Shown here piece after piece: positions 8,749 to 17,311 of a stretch of 64,000 nt of DNA. The notes beneath the pieces were generated by a model. The model did no database searches. It saw only the letters and a program-made list of their open reading frames with translations, and had not been told where the DNA came from. Both the position numbers and the translations under genes were made by a program. The DNA is taken from contig DATAOB010000081.1 in the NCBI GenBank assembly GCA_036265935.1, positions 17,337-81,336 of the forward strand, written 5' to 3'. This stretch comes from JAFASC01 sp036265935 (GTDB lineage: Bacteria > Pseudomonadota > Alphaproteobacteria > Rhizobiales > Beijerinckiaceae). Positions within the stretch are counted from its first letter, which is position 1; every line of letters begins with the position of its first letter.

Positions 8749-9063
8749 ATGCAATCGCGCTCACGCAGGGAGCTGATTACCGGCCGGATCACAGCTGCGC
8801 CTCAATCGGCCGGCGCGTCCTCGCATCTCGCGAGCTTGGTTGTGCATGCGCGGCCTGATGAACTTGGCGCGGTTCGCGCGGCTCTGACCGAAATGCGCGG
8901 CGTCGAAATTCACGCTGAAAGCGCCGCGGGCAAGATGGTGATCACGCTTGAGACCGCGAATGATCACGAGATCGTCGAAAGCATGGGAGCAATCGGCGAA
9001 TTGCCGGGCGTGCTCTCCACCGCGCTTGTCTACCAGCATTCCGATCCCCACGAGCGAAGCTAA
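8749..9063 (+). CDS. napD: NapD, nitrate reductase maturation chaperone
   Basis: A 104-residue protein whose residues ~27-100 match NapD: HLASLVVHARPDELGAV at the start of the ferredoxin-like fold and LPGVLSTALVYQH near the end. NapD binds the Tat signal peptide of NapA and holds back export until the cofactor is inserted. A strong GGGAGGAAG ribosome site precedes ATG 8749. The first ~25 residues (SRRELITGRI...) are longer than in E. coli NapD and resemble the short basic N-terminus of NapF proteins. napF itself is absent. Confidence 0.88.
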   Translation: MQSRSRRELITGRITAAPQSAGASSHLASLVVHARPDELGAVRAALTEMRGVEIHAESAAGKMVITLETANDHEIVESMGAIGELPGVLSTALVYQHSDPHERS

Positions 9064-9073
9064 GAGAGAGCCA

Positions 9074-11617
9074 ATGTCGCGCACCAACCTCTCTGACGCA
9101 GCCGTTTCACGGCGCTCCTTCATCAAGGCGCAGGCGGTCGCGGCAGCGGCGGCAGTGGCGGGAATCGATTTGCCCGCCAAAGCACAGAACTTGAGTGCAG
9201 GTCCCGAAATCTCACTCAAGTGGTCGAAGGCGCCATGCCGGTTCTGCGGTACCGGCTGCGGAGTTATGGTCGGTGTGAAGGACGGCCGGGTCGTCGCCAC
9301 GCATGGAGACATGCAGGCCGAAGTCAATCGCGGCCTGAACTGCGTCAAGGGCTATTTTCTTTCGAAAATCATGTACGGCGCAGATCGGCTTACACAACCG
9401 CTGATGCGAATGAAGAACGGCGTCTTCGACAAGAACGGCGATTTCGTCCCGGTTTCCTGGGATCAGGCGTTCGACGAGATGGCGCGGCAGTGGAAGCGGG
9501 TGCTTAAGGAGAAAGGCCCGACCGCCGTCGGGATGTTCGGCTCCGGCCAATGGACGATGTTTGAAGGCTATGCGGCATCGAAATTGATGCGTGCCGGGTT
9601 CCGTTCAAACAATCTCGATCCCAACGCGCGCCACTGCATGGCCTCGGCAGCCGTCGGTTTCATACGCACCTTCGGCATGGACGAGCCGATGGGTTGTTAC
9701 GATGATATGGAGCAGGCGGATGCGTTCGTGCTCTGGGGCTCGAACATGGCCGAGATGCACCCGATTTTGTGGACCCGCATCATCGACCGTCGGCTGATGG
9801 CCCCACACGTCAAGATCATGACGCTGTCCACCTACGAGCACCGCACGACCGATTTTTCTGACGCAACATTCGTTTTCAAACCCGGTACCGATCTCGCCAT
9901 CCTCAACTACATCGCCAATTACCTCATTCAGAATAACGCGGTAAAGCGCGACTTCGTCGAGCGCCACTGCAACGTCAAGATGGCGACGACGGATATCGGC
10001 TACGGGCTACGCGCGGAACACCCATTGGAACAGCGCGCCAAGAATGTCGAGACCGCGCCGGTGATGAAGCCGAGCAGCTTCGATGAATTCGCGAATTTTG
10101 TCAGCACCTACACCGCCGATTACGTAGCCAATCTCACCGGGATCAGCAAAGATCGGCTGGAAGCGCTTGCGCGCGTCTATGCCGATCCAAAGACAAAGGT
10201 CATGTCGCTCTGGACGATGGGCGTCAATCAGCATGTCCGCGGTGTCTGGGCCAATCAGCTAATTTACAATCTTCATTTGCTGACGGGCAAAATTTCCGAG
10301 CCGGGCAACAGCCCATTCTCGCTTACCGGCCAGCCCTCGGCCTGCGGCACGGCGCGGGAGGTGGGCTGTTTCGCCCACCGCCTGCCGGCGGACTTGCTCG
10401 TCACCAATCCCGAACATCGCAAGATCGCGGAGGCGATCTGGAAACTGCCGCCCGGACTCTTGCCGGATAAGATCGGCTATCATGCCGTTCAGCAGGACCG
10501 GATGCTCAAAGACGGTAAGCTCAACGCCTACTGGATCACCACGAACAACAACCTTCAGACCGCGCCGAACACGAATAACGAGACCTATCCGGGTTACCGC
10601 AACCCGCAGAATTTCGTGGTCGTATCCGAAGCTTATCCGACGGTCACCGCGATGGCGGCCGACGTCATTTTGCCGGCGGCGATGTGGGTCGAAAAGGAGG
10701 GTGCATTCGGCAATGCGGAGCGGCGCACGCAGTTTTGGCATGAACTTGTCAAAGCGCCTGATCAAGCGCGCTCGGACCTGTGGCAGTTGATGGAATTTTC
10801 AAAGCGCTTCACGACGGACGAGGTCTGGCCCGAGGACTTGCTTGCCAAATCGCCGGAACATCGCGGCAAGTCGCTGTTCGACGTGCTGTTCGCAAACGGC
10901 AGCACGAACACGTTTCCGCTTTCCGATATGGATCCGGGATACGACAATCACGAATCGAAATATTTCGGCTTCTATGTGCAAAAGGGCCTGTTCGAAGAGT
11001 TTGCGAAATTCGGCAACGGCCACGGCCACGATTACGCGCCCTTCGACTCCTATCACCAGGCTCGCGGATTGCGTTGGCCGGTGGTCAACGGCCAAGAGAC
11101 GCGGTGGCGCTATCGCGAAGGGATGGACCCTTATGTTGAGAAGGGGTCCGAATATCAGTTTTATGGAAACGCCGACAAAAAGGCGAACCTTCTCGCGGCT
11201 CCTTACGAGGCGCCGGCAGAAGCTCCGGACCAGGAATTCGATCTGTGGCTGGTGACCGGGCGGGTCCTCGAGCACTGGCATTCCGGGTCAATGACGATGC
11301 GCGTGCCGGAACTTTACCGCGCCTTCACCGGTGCGGTGCTGTTCATGCATCCCGATGATGCGCAGAAACGTGGGCTGCGACGAGGCCAGGAGGTGCGGGT
11401 CTTGTCGCGTCGCGGCGAAATCCGCACGCGGGTGGAGACTCGCGGGCGCAACAAGGTTCCGCCGGGACTGGTATTTGTTCCTTTCTTCGACGCAAGTCAG
11501 CTCATCAACAAAGTGACGCTCGACGCGACGGACCCGATTTCAAAGCAGACCGACTTCAAGAAATGCGCAGTGAAAGTTCTGCCGGCGCAGGAAGTAAACC
11601 TTGGAGGCCGCCGGTGA
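9074..11617 (+). CDS. napA: Periplasmic nitrate reductase catalytic subunit NapA
   Basis: An 847-residue molybdoenzyme that reduces nitrate to nitrite in the periplasm. The N-terminus carries a twin-arginine signal, SRRSFIKAQ followed by an Ala-rich helix, cleaved near AKAQN. The [4Fe-4S] cluster ligands are Cys 55, 58, 62 and 90 (CRFCGTGC...NCVKG). The Mo-coordinating Cys lies in ARHCMASA. C-terminal cofactor-binding segments (VTGRVLEHWHSGSMT, VFVPFFDASQL) are present and the length is normal. I chose ATG 9074 because the Tat motif follows directly; the in-frame ORF extends upstream into napD. Confidence 0.97.
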   Translation: MSRTNLSDAAVSRRSFIKAQAVAAAAAVAGIDLPAKAQNLSAGPEISLKWSKAPCRFCGTGCGVMVGVKDGRVVATHGDMQAEVNRGLNCVKGYFLSKIMYGADRLTQPLMRMKNGVFDKNGDFVPVSWDQAFDEMARQWKRVLKEKGPTAVGMFGSGQWTMFEGYAASKLMRAGFRSNNLDPNARHCMASAAVGFIRTFGMDEPMGCYDDMEQADAFVLWGSNMAEMHPILWTRIIDRRLMAPHVKIMTLSTYEHRTTDFSDATFVFKPGTDLAILNYIANYLIQNNAVKRDFVERHCNVKMATTDIGYGLRAEHPLEQRAKNVETAPVMKPSSFDEFANFVSTYTADYVANLTGISKDRLEALARVYADPKTKVMSLWTMGVNQHVRGVWANQLIYNLHLLTGKISEPGNSPFSLTGQPSACGTAREVGCFAHRLPADLLVTNPEHRKIAEAIWKLPPGLLPDKIGYHAVQQDRMLKDGKLNAYWITTNNNLQTAPNTNNETYPGYRNPQNFVVVSEAYPTVTAMAADVILPAAMWVEKEGAFGNAERRTQFWHELVKAPDQARSDLWQLMEFSKRFTTDEVWPEDLLAKSPEHRGKSLFDVLFANGSTNTFPLSDMDPGYDNHESKYFGFYVQKGLFEEFAKFGNGHGHDYAPFDSYHQARGLRWPVVNGQETRWRYREGMDPYVEKGSEYQFYGNADKKANLLAAPYEAPAEAPDQEFDLWLVTGRVLEHWHSGSMTMRVPELYRAFTGAVLFMHPDDAQKRGLRRGQEVRVLSRRGEIRTRVETRGRNKVPPGLVFVPFFDASQLINKVTLDATDPISKQTDFKKCAVKVLPAQEVNLGGRR

Positions 11618-12081
11618 TGCGAGGCTTGTTGCCGGCGGCCCTTCTCGGCCTTTTGCTCTTCGTACGCGCTCCGCTTGCCCAGCAAACCGCGGACGCGCCG
11701 CGTCTCACCGGTCCGACCCCATTCACCAAGGAAACGCCGGCGCCGCCCATGCAGCGCCAGGTGACCGACGATGTGCGGCGGCGGCGCAATTATCCGGATC
11801 AGCCGCCGCTCATTCCGCATGCGATCGAGGGCTACGCCACCGACTTGAACGCAAATAAGTGCCTCTCCTGTCACACGCGAAAGTTCACGGAGCAGTCGCA
11901 AGCTCCAATGATTAGCGTCACGCACTTCCAGGACCGCGAGGGTAACACGCTCGGCGGCGTTTCTCCGCGTCGCTATGTCTGCCTTGCGTGCCACGTCACG
12001 CAAACCGCGGCTGCGCCGCTCGTGCCGAATACATTCACCGACATGGATGCTCTGGTCGGCCGCGAACCACGGGCCAAGTGA
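11617..12081 (+). CDS. napB: Diheme cytochrome NapB, nitrate reductase small subunit
   Basis: A 154-residue periplasmic electron-transfer subunit. A signal peptide (LLPAALLGLLLFVRAPLAQ) is followed by two haem c motifs, CLSCH at 82-86 and CLACH at 122-126, with the usual upstream His residues. NapB accepts electrons from NapC and passes them to NapA. ATG 11617 overlaps the napA stop by one base (TGATG) and is preceded by TTGGAGG, so the genes are coupled. Confidence 0.95.
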   Translation: MRGLLPAALLGLLLFVRAPLAQQTADAPRLTGPTPFTKETPAPPMQRQVTDDVRRRRNYPDQPPLIPHAIEGYATDLNANKCLSCHTRKFTEQSQAPMISVTHFQDREGNTLGGVSPRRYVCLACHVTQTAAAPLVPNTFTDMDALVGREPRAK

Positions 12082-12082
12082 C

Positions 12083-12697
12083 ATGTCCGCCCTGGCCCTC
12101 GCGTGGCGCCGCTTGTCGGAGAATGCCTGGTTCAAGACCGCAATACGCCCGCCGGCGTATCTCAGCCTTGCCTTCCTGACGCTCGGCGGCTTTGCGGCCG
12201 GCGTGATATTCTGGGGCGGCTTCAATACCGCGCTCGAAGCGACGAACACGGAAAAGTTTTGCACGAGCTGTCACGAGATGCAGGCAAACGTTTTTGAAGA
12301 ACTGAAGGGGACGATCCATTTCACCAACCGTTCGGGCGTGCGGGCGACATGTCCCGACTGCCATGTGCCGCACCAGTGGACAAACAAGATTGCGCGCAAG
12401 ATGCAAGCGTCGAATGAGGTGTGGGGCCACCTTTTCGGCTCGATCGATACACGCGAGAAATTCCTGAACTTGCGGCGGCACATGGCCGAGCGCGAGTGGG
12501 CGCGCCTGAAAGCCAATGATTCCCTGGAATGCAGAAACTGCCACAGCAGCCAGTCGATGGACTTGAGCAAGCAGAACCCTCGCGCTGCGGCCGCGCACGA
12601 GAAGTCCCTGTTCACGGGCGACAAAACCTGCATCGATTGTCACAAAGGCATTGCCCACCGCCTGCCCAACATGTCGGGAGTGCCTGGCTGGCAATGA
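12083..12697 (+). CDS. napC: Tetraheme quinol dehydrogenase NapC
   Basis: A 204-residue NapC/NirT-family protein: one N-terminal membrane helix (residues ~25-47) and four haem c motifs, CTSCH (60), CPDCH (90), CRNCH (150) and CIDCH (183). It oxidises membrane quinol and feeds NapB. The gene begins right after the napB stop and is the last of the operon. NapG, NapH and NapF are absent, so NapC is the only visible quinol route. Confidence 0.95.
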   Translation: MSALALAWRRLSENAWFKTAIRPPAYLSLAFLTLGGFAAGVIFWGGFNTALEATNTEKFCTSCHEMQANVFEELKGTIHFTNRSGVRATCPDCHVPHQWTNKIARKMQASNEVWGHLFGSIDTREKFLNLRRHMAEREWARLKANDSLECRNCHSSQSMDLSKQNPRAAAAHEKSLFTGDKTCIDCHKGIAHRLPNMSGVPGWQ

Positions 12698-12917
12698 GAG
12701 CCGGCGCGGACCAAGGGCTTTCCGGCTGAGGCTAAGCCCCGGGGCGGCATCCACCTGCGCTGCCCTCGCCGCTCGGCCCAGGCTTTGCCTTGCGGTCGTC
12801 ACGCCGGCTGACTATAGGGCTGCCCAAGGCCGCTTGGCAGGGAGCCTGAGACCGCCGACATCGGACATCGCATCGCCGGAGAGGCGCGCCTCTCCCCGCA
12901 CAGGAAGTTTCACGTTC

Positions 12918-15188
12918 ATGCGCGCCGTTCTCGGCGGAGGACCACGCCTTCTTCTGCGCCGGCTCCGCGAGGTCATGGCCGAGCCGGTCAGCGCGCAGGC
13001 CCGCCTCGACAAGATCGTCGTCCTCATCGCCTCGAACATGGTCGCCGAGGTCTGCTCCGTCTATGTGCTGCGCGCCGACGCCACGCTCGAGCTGTTCGCC
13101 ACCGAGGGCCTCAACCGCGAGGCGGTCCACCTGACCACCATGCGCTCGGGCGAGGGTCTGGTCGGCCTCATCGCCCAGCGCGCCGAGCCGCTGGCGCTCT
13201 CCGAAGCCCAGGCACACCCCGCCTTCTCCTACAAGCCGGAGACGGGGGAGGAAATCTACCACTCGTTCCTCGGCGTGCCGATCCTGCGCGGCGGCAACAC
13301 GCTCGGCGTGCTCGTCGTGCAGAACCGCGCGAGCCGCACCTATTCCGAGGAGGAGGTCGAGGCGCTGCAGGTCACCTCGATGCTGCTCGCCGAGATGATC
13401 GCCTCGGGCGAGCTGCAGTCGATCGTGCGGCCCGGCGACGACATTGCGCTGCACCGTCCCCTCGCCCTCACCGGCACGGCGATCAGCGACGGCATCGGCC
13501 TCGGCCACGTCGTCCTGCACGAGCCGCGGGTCGTCGTAAAGCAGCTGGTCGCCGAGGATGTGAGCGGCGAGATGCGCCGGCTCGACGCGGCGATCGAGGA
13601 CATGCGGGAGAACCTGAACCGGCTCATCGAGCAGGGCGACATTCTCGGCACCGGCGAGCACCGCGACGTGCTCGAAGCCATGCGCATGGTCGCCAACGAC
13701 CGCGGCTGGATGCGCCGGCTGCGCGAGGCGATCGCCACCGGCCTCACGGCGGAGGCGGCGGTCGAGAGCGTGCAGAACGACGCCCGCGCCAAGCTGCAGC
13801 GCTCGACCGACCCCTATATGCGCGACCGGCTGCACGATCTCGATGACCTCGCCAACCGGCTCCTGCACAAACTGACCGGCCAGAGTTTTGTGGTCGACCG
13901 GGCCTCGATGCCGGACAACGCCATCCTGGTGGCGCGCACGATGGGGCCGGCGGTGCTGCTCGAATACGAGCGGGCGCGGCTGCGTGGCCTGGTTCTGGAA
14001 GAAGGCGGGCCGTCAAGCCATGTGGCGATCGTCGCTCGGGCGCTCGGCATTCCGGCGGTTGGCGAGGTCGCCAACATTACCGACCTGGTCGAGACCGGCG
14101 ACGCCATCATCGTCGATGGTACGTCGGGCGACGTCAGGGTGCGGCCCCAGTCGGACGTCGAGAACGCCTATGCCGAGAAGGCGCGGCTGCGCGCACGGCG
14201 GCAGGAGCAGTACCAGAAGCTTCGCGACGTGCCGGCGGTGACCCGCGACGGCATCGAGATCAAGCTGCACATGAACGCCGGGCTGCTCGTGGACCTGCCG
14301 CACGTGGCGGAAACCGGGGCAGCTTCCATCGGCCTTTTCCGCACCGAATTGCAGTTCATGCTGGCGGCGCGGTTCCCGCGCATGCGCGAGCAGTTCAACC
14401 TCTACCGCACTGTTCTGGAAGCGGTTCCCGATCGCCCGGTCACCTTCCGCACCCTCGACATCGGCTCCGACAAGGTGCTGCCGTACATGGAGAAGATGGA
14501 GGAGGAGAACCCGGCTTTGGGCTGGCGGGCAATTCGTATCGGCCTCGACCGGCCGGCGCTTTTGCGACTCCAACTGCGCGCTCTCTTGCGCGCTGCAGTC
14601 GGGCGCCACTTGCGCATCATGTTCCCGATGGTCGCTTGCTGCGCCGAATTCGATGCGGCGAGAGAGATCGTGGCGCGCGAGGTCGCCTATCTCAAAAGGC
14701 ACGGCTACGCGACGCCGAGCGCGCTCGAGCTCGGCGTGATGATCGAAGTTCCCTCGCTTCTGTTCGAGCTCGATGCGATCTGCGCCAAGGCCGATTTTCT
14801 TTCGGTCGGCTCCAACGATCTCGTGCAATATCTCTTCGCCGCCGATCGCGACAACAAGCGCGTCGCCGACCGTTTCGACGTGCTGTCGCCGCCGGCTTTG
14901 CGCGCACTGGCGACGATCGCCGGCGCCGGCCACGCGGCCGGCAAGCCGGTGACGTTATGCGGCGAGATGGGCGGCAAGCCGCTCGAGGCTTTGGCGCTGG
15001 CGGCAATCGGTTACCGCTCTCTATCGATGTCGCCGGCCTCGATCGGCCCGGTGAAGGCAACGCTCATTGCCGCCGACCTTGCCGAGACCGAAGCTTTTTT
15101 GACGCCGCTTGTCGGCGCGCATGACGGCGCGCCATCGCTGCGCGCGCATCTGCGCGACTATGCGGAGAAGAGCGGGATACCGGTGTAA
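12918..15188 (+). CDS. ptsP: PEP-protein phosphotransferase PtsP (EI-Ntr)
   Basis: A 756-residue enzyme I of the nitrogen-related PTS, which passes phosphate from PEP to NPr and then to EIIA-Ntr. Order: an N-terminal GAF domain (~20-160, nitrogen-signal sensing in homologues), then the EI domains. The phospho-His is His 368 in GGPSSHVAIVARALGIPAVG. PEP-binding signatures SVGSNDLVQYLFAADRDN and TLCGEMGGKP are intact. I set the start at ATG 12918, matching the family N-terminus (RLREVMAEPVSAQ); the ORF extends upstream without family resemblance. The 220 bases between napC and this start hold nothing else recognised. Confidence 0.95.
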   Translation: MRAVLGGGPRLLLRRLREVMAEPVSAQARLDKIVVLIASNMVAEVCSVYVLRADATLELFATEGLNREAVHLTTMRSGEGLVGLIAQRAEPLALSEAQAHPAFSYKPETGEEIYHSFLGVPILRGGNTLGVLVVQNRASRTYSEEEVEALQVTSMLLAEMIASGELQSIVRPGDDIALHRPLALTGTAISDGIGLGHVVLHEPRVVVKQLVAEDVSGEMRRLDAAIEDMRENLNRLIEQGDILGTGEHRDVLEAMRMVANDRGWMRRLREAIATGLTAEAAVESVQNDARAKLQRSTDPYMRDRLHDLDDLANRLLHKLTGQSFVVDRASMPDNAILVARTMGPAVLLEYERARLRGLVLEEGGPSSHVAIVARALGIPAVGEVANITDLVETGDAIIVDGTSGDVRVRPQSDVENAYAEKARLRARRQEQYQKLRDVPAVTRDGIEIKLHMNAGLLVDLPHVAETGAASIGLFRTELQFMLAARFPRMREQFNLYRTVLEAVPDRPVTFRTLDIGSDKVLPYMEKMEEENPALGWRAIRIGLDRPALLRLQLRALLRAAVGRHLRIMFPMVACCAEFDAAREIVAREVAYLKRHGYATPSALELGVMIEVPSLLFELDAICAKADFLSVGSNDLVQYLFAADRDNKRVADRFDVLSPPALRALATIAGAGHAAGKPVTLCGEMGGKPLEALALAAIGYRSLSMSPASIGPVKATLIAADLAETEAFLTPLVGAHDGAPSLRAHLRDYAEKSGIPV

Positions 15189-15200
15189 AGCAGCAGCGAC

Positions 15201-15843
15201 ATGAGACGTATTTTGCAAACAACCGGGTTCGGCATTGCCGTTGCAGGCGCTTTTTTTGGCTACGCATTCGCGGCACCGTTGGAGGATGGTGACATTTCTA
15301 TCGATGCCGCGACAAGGCGGCGCTGCAAGAATGGCTTCCGCTCGCAGAGAAGGGAGATGCTGCTGCCCAGGTGAGGGTCGGACGCCTGTATGATTTCGGG
15401 TTCGGTGTGACGCAGAGCTACACTGCGGCTGGAAACTGGTATCGGAAAGCTGCTGAACAAGGGAATGCGGGCGCGGAGTTCCTCCTGGGTGTTCTCTACG
15501 ATTTTGGACATGTAGTGCAGCAGGACTACACTCTTGCGGTTCAATGGTAACGAAGGCCGCCAAACAGGGCCATGTCCGAGCAGCGAGTAAGCTAGGTCTG
15601 CTCTATGTTCTCGGTGTCGGCGTGGATCAAGACTATGCCGAAGGCGTGAAGTGGCTCAAAAAAGCGGCCGAACGTAATGACCTGATCGCGCAAGGTACGC
15701 TCGCAGCAATGTACTCGGTCGGCCAAGGTGTATCCAAGGATTTGAACGAAGCAAATAGATGGCGAAATGCTTTGGCGGAGCAGAGCCAGCGCTTCGCAAA
15801 AATTGAGCAACCGAGTAACCAGAGCTGTCCGAATAAACCATAG
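15201..15843 (+). pseudogene. Secreted Sel1-repeat protein gene broken by two frameshifts
   Basis: Three pieces in three frames rebuild one protein. ATG 15201 gives a signal peptide (MRRILQTTGFGIAVAG...) that runs into TGA. From 15311 a second frame gives KAALQEWLPLAEKGDAAAQ and Sel1-like repeats (LYDFGFGVTQSYTAAGNWY, AAEQGNAGAEFLLG), ending at TAA 15548. There the expected Trp-Tyr codons TGG-TAy have lost one base. The third frame continues with TKAAKQG...ASKLGLLYVLGVG and further repeats to 15843. Each break fits a one-base deletion. Sel1 repeats are alpha-helical scaffold repeats of ~36 residues. Either the gene is decaying or the assembly has indel errors. Confidence 0.8.
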
Positions 15844-16017
15844 ATCACGAACTGCTCCTACTCAAAATGTCGGCTCATTCTATCCCTCAAATCCCACCGA
15901 CCCCCTTCATTCTGCGGCAAGCACGAGTGGACAATCCTGATGCATCGCCGCCCGCACGGTGGAATAACGGAGAAGCAGGCGCCGTATCTCGCCTGACACC
16001 GGAGCAGGAGGCCGCGC

Positions 16018-16290
16018 ATGAAAAGAGTTGGATCGGCTCTTGCCGCACTCGCGGCCGCCACGTTTCTGAGCGCGCCTGTCTTTGCGCGGACCACGCTCGC
16101 CAACTTTCCGGGCAGGCCGCAGGCCTTCCAAGAACTGCTCGCACACGTGCACAAGCATAAGCACAAGGTCGTCGTCAGAACGCCAGGCGACGATGGTGGC
16201 GGTCGCAGAGGCGGCGGCAGCAGCGTTGATGACGGCAGCACCGGCACGACGCCGAGCACCGGCGGCAGCGGTTCGGTTCAGCCTCGCTGA
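16018..16290 (+). CDS. Small secreted protein, His/Lys patch and Gly-rich tail
   Basis: A 90-residue protein of unknown function. A GGAGCAGGAGG ribosome site precedes the ATG. A clear signal peptide (MKRVGSALAALAAATFLSAPVFA) is followed by a short mature part with an alternating HVHKHKHK stretch (residues ~43-50) and a Gly/Ser/Thr/Asp-rich tail. The His-Lys run could bind metal or nucleic acid, but that is speculation. No neighbour gives a functional clue. Confidence 0.65.
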   Translation: MKRVGSALAALAAATFLSAPVFARTTLANFPGRPQAFQELLAHVHKHKHKVVVRTPGDDGGGRRGGGSSVDDGSTGTTPSTGGSGSVQPR

Positions 16291-16394
16291 GTACCTAACT
16301 CCAAAGCATCCCTGCCCTGCCGCAGCGCGGCTTGCAGCGATCTCTGCCGAAGTGACATGCTCCCGGAAAGCTTCATTCGACCGGGAGCACATCG

Positions 16395-16781
16395 ATGCGC
16401 GTTCTTGACGTTGGGTCTCTTGGCCTGCTTGCCGCCCTTGCTTTTGCTGCTTCTCCAGCCTGGGCGCAGCAAAGCGAGGCCGTTCCGGAACTCACCAAAG
16501 AGCTGAAGGCGAGCGCTCCTTCGCCGTGGGAAGTGCGGGTGCGCTGGCGCGACGGACAGCTTCTCGCCAGCATCACGCCGTGGCCGTACCAGGAGGCGTT
16601 CAAGCTCTGGTATGACCAGACGCGGCTGGCCGAGACGCTACGCGACCTCTGCCCGAAACAGGATGCGCCGGTGTGGTCGCTTTTGAAGTCGGGCGAAGAC
16701 ATTCTTCTAGAGCCGACGGTCGGCGGTAAAAGCGGCGTCGAGGCGCGGATCAGCTGCCGCAAACTTTTGCAGCCCTCGTAA
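16395..16781 (+). CDS. Secreted protein of unknown function
   Basis: A 128-residue protein with a standard signal peptide (LGLLAALAFAASPAWAQQ). The mature domain, W-E-V-R-V-R-W-R-D-G-Q and so on, has two Cys (in DLCPKQD and ISCRKL) that could form a disulphide. I do not recognise the family. It ends ten bases before the zincin-like gene and may be co-transcribed with it. Confidence 0.65.
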   Translation: MRVLDVGSLGLLAALAFAASPAWAQQSEAVPELTKELKASAPSPWEVRVRWRDGQLLASITPWPYQEAFKLWYDQTRLAETLRDLCPKQDAPVWSLLKSGEDILLEPTVGGKSGVEARISCRKLLQPS

Positions 16782-16791
16782 GTCCCGGCGC

Positions 16792-17220
16792 ATGGGCGGC
16801 TCGCCGGACTGGTCCCGCCTCGCCGCGCCGTCGCTGGCCGATTTCGAGCGGCTGGCAGAGGTGGCTTATGCCGAGCTGCCGCGAAATTTTCGCGACCTGT
16901 GCGAAGGGCTCGTCATCCGCATCGAGGATTTCGCCGAGGACGAAGTGCTCGACGATCTCGGCGCCGAAAGCGAATTCGACGTGCTTGGGCTGTTCCGCGG
17001 CCGCGGCCTGGCGCAAGGCGAGGCGTTCGGCGTGTCGGGGCAGTTCCCGAACATGGTCTGGCTCTACCGCCGGCCGATTCTCGATTATTGGGCCGAGCAT
17101 GACGAGACGCTGGGCGCCATCGTCACACACGTGCTGGTACACGAGATCGGCCACCATTTCGGCCTCTCCGACGAGGACATGATGCGGATTGAGCGCGGCG
17201 CCTCATCCCCGGACGCATGA
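16792..17220 (+). CDS. Zincin-like metallopeptidase family protein (DUF1025 type)
   Basis: A 142-residue cytoplasmic protein with the short zincin signature HEIGHHFGLSDEDM at residues ~124-137 (HExxH with a following acidic stretch) and the family's opening block AYAELPRNFRDLCEGLVIRI. Its length is normal for this small single-domain group, common in alphaproteobacteria. Its peptidase activity is not established. Its start lies a few bases after the preceding secreted-protein gene. Confidence 0.8.
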   Translation: MGGSPDWSRLAAPSLADFERLAEVAYAELPRNFRDLCEGLVIRIEDFAEDEVLDDLGAESEFDVLGLFRGRGLAQGEAFGVSGQFPNMVWLYRRPILDYWAEHDETLGAIVTHVLVHEIGHHFGLSDEDMMRIERGASSPDA

Positions 17221-17311
17221 AGCGACGCGCAATGCGATCCGGGGACCAGGGGCAGATGCGTTTGCTCCGGGAAAGAGGACAGGAGCCGAAATCGGATGCT
17301 AGTCTCCCCCC

